The position numbers and the translations under genes were made by a program. A stretch of 62,906 bases of DNA from IMG/VR virus record IMGVR_UViG_3300030101_003361, positions 1 to 62,906 of that record. One strand, written 5' to 3'. The stretch is from a virus. Under the pieces are notes generated by a model. The model ran no database searches and was not told the DNA's origin. It saw only the letters and a program-made list of their open reading frames with translations. Below are positions 6,867 to 15,702 of the stretch, piece by piece; positions within the stretch are counted from its first letter, which is position 1, and every line of letters starts with the position of its first letter.

Positions 6867-8989
6867 TGGCAAGAATCAGTACATATACAATCGATTCCTT
6901 AATTGAGGGATCTGATAAGCTTTTGGGTACTGATGCAAATTCTAGTTCCGCATTAGCAACCAAAAATTATACTATAGATAGTCTAAAGGCATATATAACT
7001 GGCGACCAAACAACGGCTGTCATACCTGATGTAGTGCCTTTAGGTTTCTTTCTTTCTGTAAACAGAGAAGGTACAGCATTTGAAAAAGCACAAGTTAGAA
7101 CTTTAGCAGGTTCTGTGTTAACAAATGTTGTTTTAAAAAGCAGCACTGTAAATACAGGTGCTGATATATATTTAAATACACTTGGCACAGGCCAAGTTTT
7201 TTTAATTATACGTGATTACAACGATGGCCAGTTTGGTGTAGATTTTGATTTTCAAGCATTTGCAGATAATTCAGCTACATTTACAGGAGTATTAGGTGGT
7301 GTTACATATACAGGTACAGTAACATCTTTTAATCCAGGAACACTTACAAGTGATAGCCCTGCTGCAAATGATAGTAAATATGTAACATCTGGTGGTAATA
7401 AATTTACTGAATTTTGTTTTAATGTAACTTTAGATTCTGGACAAACATATACAGGAGGTCAAGTTGCTTTTACATCATTTACATTTTTAACAGGAGCACA
7501 ACAAGTTGAAACACAAATTGTAGGAGGGTTAAAAATTACAAGGGGATTAAATATTGAAGGTGATGTTGTAATAGGTACAGATACACCAGATACTGATCCT
7601 CAGTCACTTACGGTACACGGGCCTATAAAAATTAAAGATACTGAAGGAAGTATTGAATTTGGTGATACAGCACCAAATGTTACTTTAACTACAGATGGTA
7701 CTAATTTAAATATAGGTGGTAACGGTACAAATGTAATATCAAATAGTACTAGATTTACGCAAGACATTGTAAAAGACACAGATACAACTGCTAATAATGG
7801 TAGAACTATAATGGGTCAAAACTCATTCACTGCTATTAATACAGATGGTACACGTTCTGTATTATCATCAACAGGTATTTCATTACAAAATTCTTCAGGT
7901 GTTCCAACAGGTGCACAAATTGTGCCTGTAGCAGGTAATCCTTCTAGTCTATCAGGACTTACTGATCAAGGCACATTATCACAATTACAAGTCGGCACAG
8001 ATTATTATGATCTACCAGAATTAACATCAGGAGTTGCAGTAGCACTTCCTGGCCTTTCAGAAGCTTTAGCAGGTCCATCTGGTAATATTACTATGGGAAG
8101 ATTATTTTATGGTATAAGACAAAGTAACGGTGCTTTATTTCAAGCGGCTACATCACCTGCTAGTTTTTCAGGAATAACAATATCTTCTGGTGCAACAAGT
8201 GTTGTATTATCTTCATCAAATCATACAGCTATAAAAACTCTACTTGATGCAACACCTGCAAATCAAGCTTTATATTTTGTAGAAAGTACATATACCACTG
8301 CATTTCCATCTGTTGGCGCATTAATTAATGATACTTCAGTTAATATTTATCAAATAGTATCTGAGGTACAAAGTAATTTATCTATAACATTTGGTAAGCA
8401 AGGTAATGGTATAATTACAATTAATACAAGTCAGTTTAATGTAAATTCAGAAGTATTTAAATTAAATGATATACCTAATGCTGCTAAGACAAATTTCTTG
8501 CAATATGATACATCTACTAAAGCTGTATCTCATTCTGCAATAAATATTACAGCTGCGGCAAATGGTGTTACATATGATTTTGGTGGCAATAATGATGTAC
8601 CTGTAGCTTCTATAAATTTTGATAATTTACAAATTACAGCTCCCGCAAATGGTCAGGTTGTTTTAAAACAAGGTTATGCTTATGGAGGTGCGTTAACTGC
8701 AAATACAACTGTAGAAAACTTTAAGCATTACATATTAGATGCAATATCTGCAGATAAAACAGTAAGCCTACCGGCAGGTACAGCGGGAAGCAGCATAAGA
8801 TTTACAAACATGTCATCACTTAATTCAGCAGGTGGTTATGTGGCTTCATCTTATTGCTGGACAATAAACCCAAATGGGTCAGAAAAAATAATGAGATCTA
8901 CATCACTTGTACTAGATGAATCAACAGCTTCATTTGAACTGTTTTATTCAGATGCTACAAATGGTTGGATAGTAAATGGATTAAGCTAA
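6866..8989 (+). CDS. tail-fibre protein
   Basis: A 707-residue beta-rich protein with very high Thr, Ser, Gly and Asn, typical of phage fibres. The N-terminus (RISTYTIDSLIEGSDKLLGTD) resembles that of the 10506-11216 protein (RIQQLPLDTTITGGDKLVGTD), so the two probably share a virion-attachment head. The C-terminal part (about 610-700) has a DKTVSLPAGTAGSSIRFTN module that recurs in the 12180-14567 protein. It likely contributes to the adsorption apparatus. Host receptor unknown. Confidence 0.75.
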   Translation: MARISTYTIDSLIEGSDKLLGTDANSSSALATKNYTIDSLKAYITGDQTTAVIPDVVPLGFFLSVNREGTAFEKAQVRTLAGSVLTNVVLKSSTVNTGADIYLNTLGTGQVFLIIRDYNDGQFGVDFDFQAFADNSATFTGVLGGVTYTGTVTSFNPGTLTSDSPAANDSKYVTSGGNKFTEFCFNVTLDSGQTYTGGQVAFTSFTFLTGAQQVETQIVGGLKITRGLNIEGDVVIGTDTPDTDPQSLTVHGPIKIKDTEGSIEFGDTAPNVTLTTDGTNLNIGGNGTNVISNSTRFTQDIVKDTDTTANNGRTIMGQNSFTAINTDGTRSVLSSTGISLQNSSGVPTGAQIVPVAGNPSSLSGLTDQGTLSQLQVGTDYYDLPELTSGVAVALPGLSEALAGPSGNITMGRLFYGIRQSNGALFQAATSPASFSGITISSGATSVVLSSSNHTAIKTLLDATPANQALYFVESTYTTAFPSVGALINDTSVNIYQIVSEVQSNLSITFGKQGNGIITINTSQFNVNSEVFKLNDIPNAAKTNFLQYDTSTKAVSHSAINITAAANGVTYDFGGNNDVPVASINFDNLQITAPANGQVVLKQGYAYGGALTANTTVENFKHYILDAISADKTVSLPAGTAGSSIRFTNMSSLNSAGGYVASSYCWTINPNGSEKIMRSTSLVLDESTASFELFYSDATNGWIVNGLS

Positions 8990-9306
8990 TGGGACTAACA
9001 ATAGATATGCCGGTTGCCGGACTTTTAAGTCCCGCTGGCGCACAAGGTTTTATAATAACCGGAAACACTACTGCTGTAGAAAATGGAATTTATATAATAC
9101 AAGGGTCAAGTACTTTAACACTTACACTTCCTACAACACCAAGTCAAGGAAGTACAATACTTGTTAAAAATACAGGAACTGGTACTGTAACTGTAAGTTC
9201 TGCCGCAAATATAGAAGGTGCTAGTGGTAATGTAACTATGAATACACAACATCAATTTATAAGATTTGTATACATATCTGCATCTTATGGATATTTAAAA
9301 GCATAG
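8989..9306 (+). CDS. small tail-fibre-like protein
   Basis: A 105-residue protein. I place the start at the ATG overlapping the previous stop (TAATG at 8989) rather than the in-frame TTG at 8965. The sequence contains STLTLTLPTTPSQGSTILVKN, the same kind of beta module seen at the C-terminus of the previous fibre protein. It is probably a fibre tip or adaptor. Confidence 0.65.
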   Translation: MGLTIDMPVAGLLSPAGAQGFIITGNTTAVENGIYIIQGSSTLTLTLPTTPSQGSTILVKNTGTGTVTVSSAANIEGASGNVTMNTQHQFIRFVYISASYGYLKA

Positions 9307-9310
9307 ATAA

Positions 9311-9697
9311 ATGGCAAATTTAACAGAAATAATAGGTGGTCAACCCTTTGAATCAGGTGCGACTGGAAATAAAAAAAATAACCTACTAGATTTTTGGAAA
9401 GGAACACAAGCACAATACGATGCACTTAAACAAACAAGTGCAACAACAAGTGGAAACCCATCGAGTGCTGCAACTGTAGATTTTACAGTAACTTCTTCTT
9501 CTATATTTAGTGTTGGCCAAACAGTATATGTAACAGGTAGTGGCTCTGGTAATACAACAAGAACAACAGGCACTGTAAACAGTGTACCTGATGCAACAAG
9601 TGTTATTGTAGCATTTACTCCTGCTTATACATCAGGAGCTGCTACAGGGTATCAATTAGATCTTTATGATCCTAATACATTTTATATAATTATATAA
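9311..9697 (+). CDS. fibre or collar protein with QYDAL motif
   Basis: A 128-residue protein. It begins with LLDFWKGTQAQYDAL and ends with DPNTFYIII. Together these match the common phage pattern WxGTQAQYDAL...DxNTLYF, but here the two halves are split by about 75 residues of Ser/Thr-rich sequence. That insertion is unusual. The family is found in collar and fibre proteins. Confidence 0.65.
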   Translation: MANLTEIIGGQPFESGATGNKKNNLLDFWKGTQAQYDALKQTSATTSGNPSSAATVDFTVTSSSIFSVGQTVYVTGSGSGNTTRTTGTVNSVPDATSVIVAFTPAYTSGAATGYQLDLYDPNTFYIII

Positions 9698-10506
9698 TGC
9701 CAATAAACATACAACATGACGCTGCTTCCGCTTTAAAAGTAGGCCATGAAAATGTTTCGGCTGGTTATGTAGGACATGAGCAGGTATATCCTAATACCGT
9801 TGAAATAAGTAACTTTAGATTTCCAACTACAAATGCTGGTGTGTTAAGAACAGGAAACGTTCCTGTTGGAGGGGCTGCACTTTCGGATGATTATAATGTA
9901 GAAATAACTGGTCCTATAGGAGCAACATTTACATTAGCAGGTATAAATACTGTAAATTCAGGTCAATTTAGTAATCCTTATACCCTAACATCTTCACCAT
10001 TTCGTTTTGATGTTGTTATAGGTAGTAATAATGTTTGTGATTCCTCCTTTACATCACCGGGTGTAGTTATAACTCCTACAGGAAGCACACAATTAGCTTC
10101 AGGTATAAATGCTACACAAGCTATAGGTCAAACTGCAGGTACGGTTTCATCTTCATTTACCCCTTCTGTATCTTTTTCTGTTACAGAAAATAGTAGAGTT
10201 TTAACTTACGTAGGTGGATCACCTTTTTTTACAGGAGGATCATCCTGGACAGTTACAGCTACAGTGGGTGTAGATACTACAAAAGTTAGTTACTATACTC
10301 TTGGATGGTATAGAGGAAATGGAACTACCAGTACATATGGAACGACTATAGCTAATAATGCTGGCTCTGGTACTTATACTTTTAGTTTAACAGGTGGCAC
10401 AGCGGGATATGTTAGGTTTCATGTTAATACATATGCTATTTCATCCCCTCCTAATTGTTATACTGCTAGTCCTTTTAAAACATCTACATCAAATTATTAT
10501 CCATAA
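9697..10506 (+). CDS. hypothetical appendage protein
   Basis: A 269-residue protein. A short N-terminal motif repeats (LKVGHENVSAGYVGHEQVYP), followed by beta-sandwich-like Ser/Thr/Gly-rich sequence with Ig-like strand spacing. TAATG overlaps link it to both neighbours. It is probably part of the tail-fibre complex. No lectin or enzyme motif is recognised. Confidence 0.65.
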   Translation: MPINIQHDAASALKVGHENVSAGYVGHEQVYPNTVEISNFRFPTTNAGVLRTGNVPVGGAALSDDYNVEITGPIGATFTLAGINTVNSGQFSNPYTLTSSPFRFDVVIGSNNVCDSSFTSPGVVITPTGSTQLASGINATQAIGQTAGTVSSSFTPSVSFSVTENSRVLTYVGGSPFFTGGSSWTVTATVGVDTTKVSYYTLGWYRGNGTTSTYGTTIANNAGSGTYTFSLTGGTAGYVRFHVNTYAISSPPNCYTASPFKTSTSNYYP

Positions 10507-11216
10507 TGTCTAGAATACAACAGTTGCCTTTAGATACCACTATCACTGGTGGCGATAAACTAGTAGGAACAGATGTTGGTAATAACAATGCTACTAAAGC
10601 ATACCAAATTGAAACTATTGCTGCATTTTTTGCACAAACAGGAGCGGCTGATCCTCTTAGATCAGGATTACAATATAATTATGCTGGTAAATATACAAAT
10701 AATACAATTGCTTCAGGTGAATTTAGGTATCAAGTAGACCCTACCGCACCCTCGGCCTTTGGTTGGGCTAATATAACCGGTATAGCTGTTAGCAGATACA
10801 ATAGAAATTTAGTTGATATAAATCCTATAATAGATTTATTTACAAATCAACTAATAAGACTTACAGATGTTGATACATCTAGTAATAAAAGTTATGCAAT
10901 ATATGAGGTTGGTATTAAAACAGATTTAACAGGTGCATATTTATTAGCATTAACACATAGAGGTAGTGCTGGAACACCGGTTGGTGGAGTAACTTCAATA
11001 GCACCATCTGGTTTTACAAATGAAACAACATTTACATTTACGCAAGGTACATTGAGTGACACATGGACAATAAATCATAATTTAGATAGATTCCCAAGTG
11101 TTACCGTAGTAGATAATTCCAACAATATAGTAGTTGGCGCCGTAACATATAACAATTCAAACCAAATAGTTATTTCCTTTTCAGAAACAGTAATAGGAAA
11201 AGCATATTTAAACTAA
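10506..11216 (+). CDS. tail-fibre protein
   Basis: A 236-residue protein whose N-terminus resembles that of the 6866-8989 protein (shared GGDKLVGTD-type motif). The C-terminal segment (about 175-236: DTWTINHNLDRFPSVTVVDNS) is a widespread module of phage fibre and baseplate proteins. The combination suggests a short fibre using the same attachment site as its larger relative. Confidence 0.7.
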   Translation: MSRIQQLPLDTTITGGDKLVGTDVGNNNATKAYQIETIAAFFAQTGAADPLRSGLQYNYAGKYTNNTIASGEFRYQVDPTAPSAFGWANITGIAVSRYNRNLVDINPIIDLFTNQLIRLTDVDTSSNKSYAIYEVGIKTDLTGAYLLALTHRGSAGTPVGGVTSIAPSGFTNETTFTFTQGTLSDTWTINHNLDRFPSVTVVDNSNNIVVGAVTYNNSNQIVISFSETVIGKAYLN

Positions 11217-11222
11217 AAAAAA

Positions 11223-12176
11223 ATGGCAATAAAATATTTAAACAGTTTAGATTTAAACAAAAATCAGTTACAAAATGCTGTTATACAAACTGCATCTTCT
11301 GATCCGTCTTCACCTGTTGCAGGGCAAATATATTATAACACTACAGATAATGTTATAAAGTTTTACAATGGATCAGCTTTTGTAAGTGCTGGTGGTGATT
11401 TAACTGCTGTAACAAGTGCAACAACAAATCAACTTACTGTAGCAAATGAAACAGGTCCAGCACCTGCATTAACTGTTGTAACGGGAGCTGTTGCAAATAA
11501 TGGCACTGCACTTGCCACAGGAGATCAAATATATGATTTTGTAACAACAGGTATTAATGCAAGAATACAAAATGTTACAAACCCAACAGGTGCACAGGAT
11601 GCAGCAACTAAAGCATATGTTGATAGTGTTGCTACAGGATTATTAGAATATAAAGGAGGATATAATGCTTCAACTAATTCACCCGCATTAACAGGTGGGT
11701 CTAACATTGCAAGTGATGCAGGAGATACATATACTGTAACTGCAGATGGTACTTTTATAAGTGAGCAGGTTAGAATTGGTGATTTAATTATAGTTGAAGA
11801 AGCAATATCAGCTAGCTCAACTCCTGCACTTTCAAAATTTACAATTGTACAATCTAATGTAGATTTAGCAACTGCTGCCGCTACAGCGGGCGCTGCTGTA
11901 AAAGGTATTTCAGGTTATGACTCAAATAACTTTTCTGTATCTAGCGGTTTTGTATCACTCAAAAAGTTTTCAGCTAATATAGGTGATGGTTCTAATACGT
12001 CATATACAGTAAATCATGCACTTGGTTCAAGAGATGTAATTGTACAACTATATGACAATTCGTCTTATGATACAGTTATTGCAGATGTGGTAAGAACAGA
12101 TACAAATAATGTAACAGTCTCATTTACCGCAGCACCATCTACAAATGATATAAGAGTGCTTATACAAAAAATTTAA
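11223..12176 (+). CDS. tail-fibre protein
   Basis: A 317-residue protein with an N-terminal IKYLNSLDLNKNQLQNAVIQ head and AGQIYYNTTDNVIKFYNGSAF, motifs common in marine phage fibres. The C-terminus (about 245-317) contains SYTVNHALGSRDVIVQLYDN, another common fibre module similar in style to the end of the upstream protein. It is likely part of the adsorption complex. Confidence 0.75.
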   Translation: MAIKYLNSLDLNKNQLQNAVIQTASSDPSSPVAGQIYYNTTDNVIKFYNGSAFVSAGGDLTAVTSATTNQLTVANETGPAPALTVVTGAVANNGTALATGDQIYDFVTTGINARIQNVTNPTGAQDAATKAYVDSVATGLLEYKGGYNASTNSPALTGGSNIASDAGDTYTVTADGTFISEQVRIGDLIIVEEAISASSTPALSKFTIVQSNVDLATAAATAGAAVKGISGYDSNNFSVSSGFVSLKKFSANIGDGSNTSYTVNHALGSRDVIVQLYDNSSYDTVIADVVRTDTNNVTVSFTAAPSTNDIRVLIQKI

Positions 12177-12179
12177 TAC

Positions 12180-14567
12180 ATGGGTCTAAAATTTAAGTCA
12201 CCATTAGAAATTTCCGGGCATAGAGCTATAGAACATAGTGATAATCCTCAGATTCTTATAGTAAAAGTAGTTACAAAAACCGCTGCACATCCTTATTTTG
12301 GTGTTGGTAGTACTTTAGGCTACACTATAAATGGTGTTGAAAGTCCTTATCTTGAATTTACTCCAGGTAATACTTATAGATTTGATCAATCTCATAGTTC
12401 AAACAGTGGGCATCCTCTTAGATTTTATGAAGATGCTGCTAAAACAACATCATATACAACAGGTGTAACTAATAATGATGCTTCGGCTGTACCAGGAAAT
12501 TCAGGTGCATATACACAAATTATACCAACATATTCTATACCTCCTGTATTACACTATCAATGTTCCAACCATGGGTATATGGGTAGCTGTACTAAATATG
12601 GTACTGGCACTGTAGGTGACACATATTCTATAAATGCTACACAAGATGGTAGTAATGTAGATTTAAATTTAGATGCTGCAAGTGGCACAGATTCAACTGT
12701 ACAACTAAATGCTGGTAGTAATATAACTCTTACTAGAGATAATGCTAATCAAGTTACAATAGCATCTACGGCATCTGGTGGTATAAGTGGAATTACAATA
12801 AAAGAAGAAGGTAGTGCTTTATCTACAGCTGCAACAACTTTAGATTTTGTTGGATCAGGTGTAACTGCTTCAGGCACAGGAGCTACTAAAACAATTACTA
12901 TAAGCGGAGGTGGTGGAAGCGGAGGCCAAGTAACTACACAAAAAAATATATCAGGAGACGGTACTACACAGGCTACAGATGGATCAAGAACTCAATTTAC
13001 AATATCATCTACACCTGCTAGTGAAAACAATTTACAAATATATATAGACGGTGTTTACCAATCAAAAAGTGATTTTTCTGTAAGTGGAACAACTGTAACA
13101 CTAGATGCTGCTCCTGCAACAGGAGCTGTATTAGAAATAATACATTTTACTGTTATAGATGCTAATATATTTTTGCAATCACATACTACAGCAAATAACA
13201 GTACAACTTCTTTTTCAGCGGGTGGTGTTATAGCAAATGAAAATGATACACAGGTTTATATAGATGGTGTTTATCAAAGCAAAAGTAATTATTCTGTTTC
13301 TGGAAGTAATGTAGTTTTGAGTACTGCTCCTGCAACAGGTGCAATTGTTGAAATAGTAAATATAAAAGCTAGTGCATCAACTTCTGGTTCTGTAACTTGG
13401 GAAACAGCAATTAAAACAGCTAATTTTACCGCAGCTGCAGGTAAAGGTTATTTTGTAAATACAACATCAAACACTGTAACAGTTAGTTTACCTGCCGGGA
13501 GTTCCGGCGATGAAATACATTTTACAGATTATGCAAGTAATTTTGATACTAATGAACTTATACTTTCTGCTAATGGTAGTCAAAAAATATTAGGAGAAAC
13601 AGATGATCATAAATGTATTACAGAAAATGCTACTGTAAGATTAATATATCAAGATGATATCAAAGGCTGGACTGCTGATAATATTGAAACAACAGTAGTT
13701 GCTGTAACTGTTCATTATTTAGTTGTAGCAGGAGGAGCTGGTGGTGGTCACGTTGGTGGTGGCGGTGGTGGTGGTTACAGAACAAATAATGGAGGTACTG
13801 CTTTAACTTTACAACCCTCTACAAATTATACAGTAACAGTTGGTGCAGGTGGAAATGCTTCAACTTCAACCTCAAGTCCTGCAAATGCTACATCAGGAAG
13901 TAATAGTGTATTTGCAACTATAACATCAGCTGGTGGTGGTTTTGGTGGTGCTAATACAGCTGCTCATACAAACGGAATAGCCGCAGACGGTGGTTCAGGT
14001 GGTGGCGGTGGCTGGGATGGTACAGCAACTCAGAATGCAGGTGGTGATGGTAATGTTCCTAATACTACTCCTTCTCAAGGAAACGATGGTGGGGATGGTG
14101 GTCTTTCTCATCCTTATTATGCTGGCGGCGGCGGTGGTGGAGCCGGTACTGCAGGATCAAATGCAATATATAGCGGTCAAGCTCAAGGCGGTGCTGGAGG
14201 TAATGGAGCGGCTAACTCAATTTCAGGAACTTCTGTTACATATGCAGGAGGAGGAGGCGGCCAAGGTATGCAATGGACAGGCGGTGCAAGTGGGCGTACC
14301 GGTGGTGCTGGAGGCTCCGGAGGCGGCGGCCAAGGCGGTGGATCTACTACGCCTACAGACGGAGGAACTAATTTAGGAGGTGGTGGTGGATCTCCAGGTT
14401 ATGTAACATCAGGTGTTGGAGCAGGTGGATCAGGTGTAGTAATATTAAGTTATCCTAGTGCTTTAACATTAACTGTACCGGGTGGTTTAACAAGTTCTAC
14501 TGCTACGGTTGGATCAAATAAAGTAACAACATTTACGGCAGGAACCGGAAACGTACAATTTAGTTAA
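12180..14567 (+). CDS. multidomain tail fibre: cupredoxin-like head, tandem repeats, glycine-rich tip
   Basis: A 795-residue protein with clear modules. Residues about 25-145 resemble a cupredoxin, with H78 in SGHPLRFYE and a C128-x2-H131-x2-M134 loop (QCSNHGYM) like the type 1 copper site of amicyanin. At about 265-325 and 335-395 lies a tandem repeat (YIDGVYQSKS in both, about 73 residues apart). A DKTVSLPAG-type module follows (about 415-500), then a very glycine-rich region (about 515-750) as in many fibre tips. Domain order is seen directly; copper binding is inference. Adsorption is the likely role. Confidence 0.75.
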   Translation: MGLKFKSPLEISGHRAIEHSDNPQILIVKVVTKTAAHPYFGVGSTLGYTINGVESPYLEFTPGNTYRFDQSHSSNSGHPLRFYEDAAKTTSYTTGVTNNDASAVPGNSGAYTQIIPTYSIPPVLHYQCSNHGYMGSCTKYGTGTVGDTYSINATQDGSNVDLNLDAASGTDSTVQLNAGSNITLTRDNANQVTIASTASGGISGITIKEEGSALSTAATTLDFVGSGVTASGTGATKTITISGGGGSGGQVTTQKNISGDGTTQATDGSRTQFTISSTPASENNLQIYIDGVYQSKSDFSVSGTTVTLDAAPATGAVLEIIHFTVIDANIFLQSHTTANNSTTSFSAGGVIANENDTQVYIDGVYQSKSNYSVSGSNVVLSTAPATGAIVEIVNIKASASTSGSVTWETAIKTANFTAAAGKGYFVNTTSNTVTVSLPAGSSGDEIHFTDYASNFDTNELILSANGSQKILGETDDHKCITENATVRLIYQDDIKGWTADNIETTVVAVTVHYLVVAGGAGGGHVGGGGGGGYRTNNGGTALTLQPSTNYTVTVGAGGNASTSTSSPANATSGSNSVFATITSAGGGFGGANTAAHTNGIAADGGSGGGGGWDGTATQNAGGDGNVPNTTPSQGNDGGDGGLSHPYYAGGGGGGAGTAGSNAIYSGQAQGGAGGNGAANSISGTSVTYAGGGGGQGMQWTGGASGRTGGAGGSGGGGQGGGSTTPTDGGTNLGGGGGSPGYVTSGVGAGGSGVVILSYPSALTLTVPGGLTSSTATVGSNKVTTFTAGTGNVQFS

Positions 14568-14569
14568 AT

Positions 14570-14941
14570 ATGGCACATTACGCTTTTTTAAATATGCAAA
14601 ATATCGTTACTGAAGTTATAGTAGGTAAAGATGAAACAGAAGGCCCTACAAATTGGGAGATGCATTACGGTAATATTCGTGAGCAGGTTTGTAAAAGAAC
14701 ATCTTATAATACTTCAGGGGGAAAACATAGAAATGAGGGTACACCTTTTAGAAAAAATTTTGCAGGTATTGGATTTACATATGATTACGCAAGAGATGCA
14801 TTTATACCACCTAAACCTTTTGATAGTTGGGTATTAAACGAAAATACATGTCAGTGGGATCCTCCTATAGAAGAACCTTCTAAGGATAAATTATATAGAT
14901 GGGATGAAGAAAATAAAGCATGGTTAGAACTTAAAAGATAA
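14570..14941 (+). CDS. conserved marine-phage tail-associated protein
   Basis: A 123-residue protein starting MAHYAFLNMQNIVTEVIVG. It carries CKRTSYNTSGG, FRKNFAGIGFTYDYARDAFI and PPKPFDSWVLNENTCQWDPP. I recognise this pattern from small proteins encoded beside fibre genes in many marine myo- and podoviruses. Their exact role is not settled. It is flanked by fibre genes here. Confidence 0.8.
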   Translation: MAHYAFLNMQNIVTEVIVGKDETEGPTNWEMHYGNIREQVCKRTSYNTSGGKHRNEGTPFRKNFAGIGFTYDYARDAFIPPKPFDSWVLNENTCQWDPPIEEPSKDKLYRWDEENKAWLELKR

Positions 14942-14944
14942 AAA

Positions 14945-15304
14945 ATGGCATTAACAAAAGTAACACATAACGTTTTAGAAAGCAGATATACAGGGTCTAG
15001 CGCTTTATCATCAGCAGCAGCAGTAACTGTAGATAGTTCTGCAGCTAATGTATTTACGATAACAGCAGGCCATAGTATAACATTTAATTTTACTAATGTA
15101 AAAATAGGTGATGTTAAAACAATTATAGTAACTGGAGGTGGTGGTTCTTATACATTGACACTTGGAACAATAAATGGATCTTCTGGTACTTATAATAATT
15201 TAGGGGGTACCTATGACGACACAGGTAGTACTAAAAATATAGTAGAAATAAAGTTTGTGTCAACCTCGGAAGCATGGTATCAAATTTCAAAAGCGGCAAG
15301 TTAA
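14945..15304 (+). CDS. hypothetical appendage protein
   Basis: A 119-residue beta-rich protein with Ser/Thr/Gly-rich strands and SITFNFTNVKIGDVKTIIV in the middle. It is probably a single jelly-roll-like or fibre domain, since it stands between two tail-associated genes. No family could be named. Confidence 0.6.
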   Translation: MALTKVTHNVLESRYTGSSALSSAAAVTVDSSAANVFTITAGHSITFNFTNVKIGDVKTIIVTGGGGSYTLTLGTINGSSGTYNNLGGTYDDTGSTKNIVEIKFVSTSEAWYQISKAAS

Positions 15305-15305
15305 T

Positions 15306-15701
15306 ATGGCAAGAGTAAAAGTTATAAATGGTAAGCCGGTGGTATTTAATAAACTACCAGAAGTTTGGCAAGGTATAAATGGCCATTATTTAAATTTTGA
15401 TAAAATGAGCGAAGATATATGGCTTGAAAATGAATTTTTTGAACTCAAACTTCCTGAATATAATCCAGAAAATCAAAAGCTATTTAATTTACATTTTAAT
15501 AGTGGAACAAACGTATACACATATAATGTTAAAGATTTGGAACAAATATCTGAGCTTGATAAAGAAAAAAATAAAAAAATAGCTTCTTTAAGAAAAAATA
15601 GTAAAATTGATACTATATCAAACTCTGTATTTGAAAAAGAAACAAACATAAGAGAATTAGATACAATAGACAAAGTAAAAAACTTTGATATAACAATTTA
15701 A
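15306..15701 (+). CDS. hypothetical tail-associated protein
   Basis: A 131-residue protein. I choose the ATG at 15306, right after the previous stop with the usual A/T leader; an upstream in-frame start at 15255 would lie inside the previous gene. The composition is soluble, with a charged helix (about 80-115) near the C-terminus. It resembles small chaperone-like or connector proteins in size, but nothing specific is recognised. Confidence 0.6.
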   Translation: MARVKVINGKPVVFNKLPEVWQGINGHYLNFDKMSEDIWLENEFFELKLPEYNPENQKLFNLHFNSGTNVYTYNVKDLEQISELDKEKNKKIASLRKNSKIDTISNSVFEKETNIRELDTIDKVKNFDITI

Positions 15702-15702
15702 T

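Noticed and set aside
13990-14376. A 128-codon overlapping frame in the fibre gene
   Set aside because: It lies in the glycine-codon-rich part of the fibre, where the shifted frame stays open by base composition (many GGT/GGA). The product is low-complexity Val/Gln/Met-rich.
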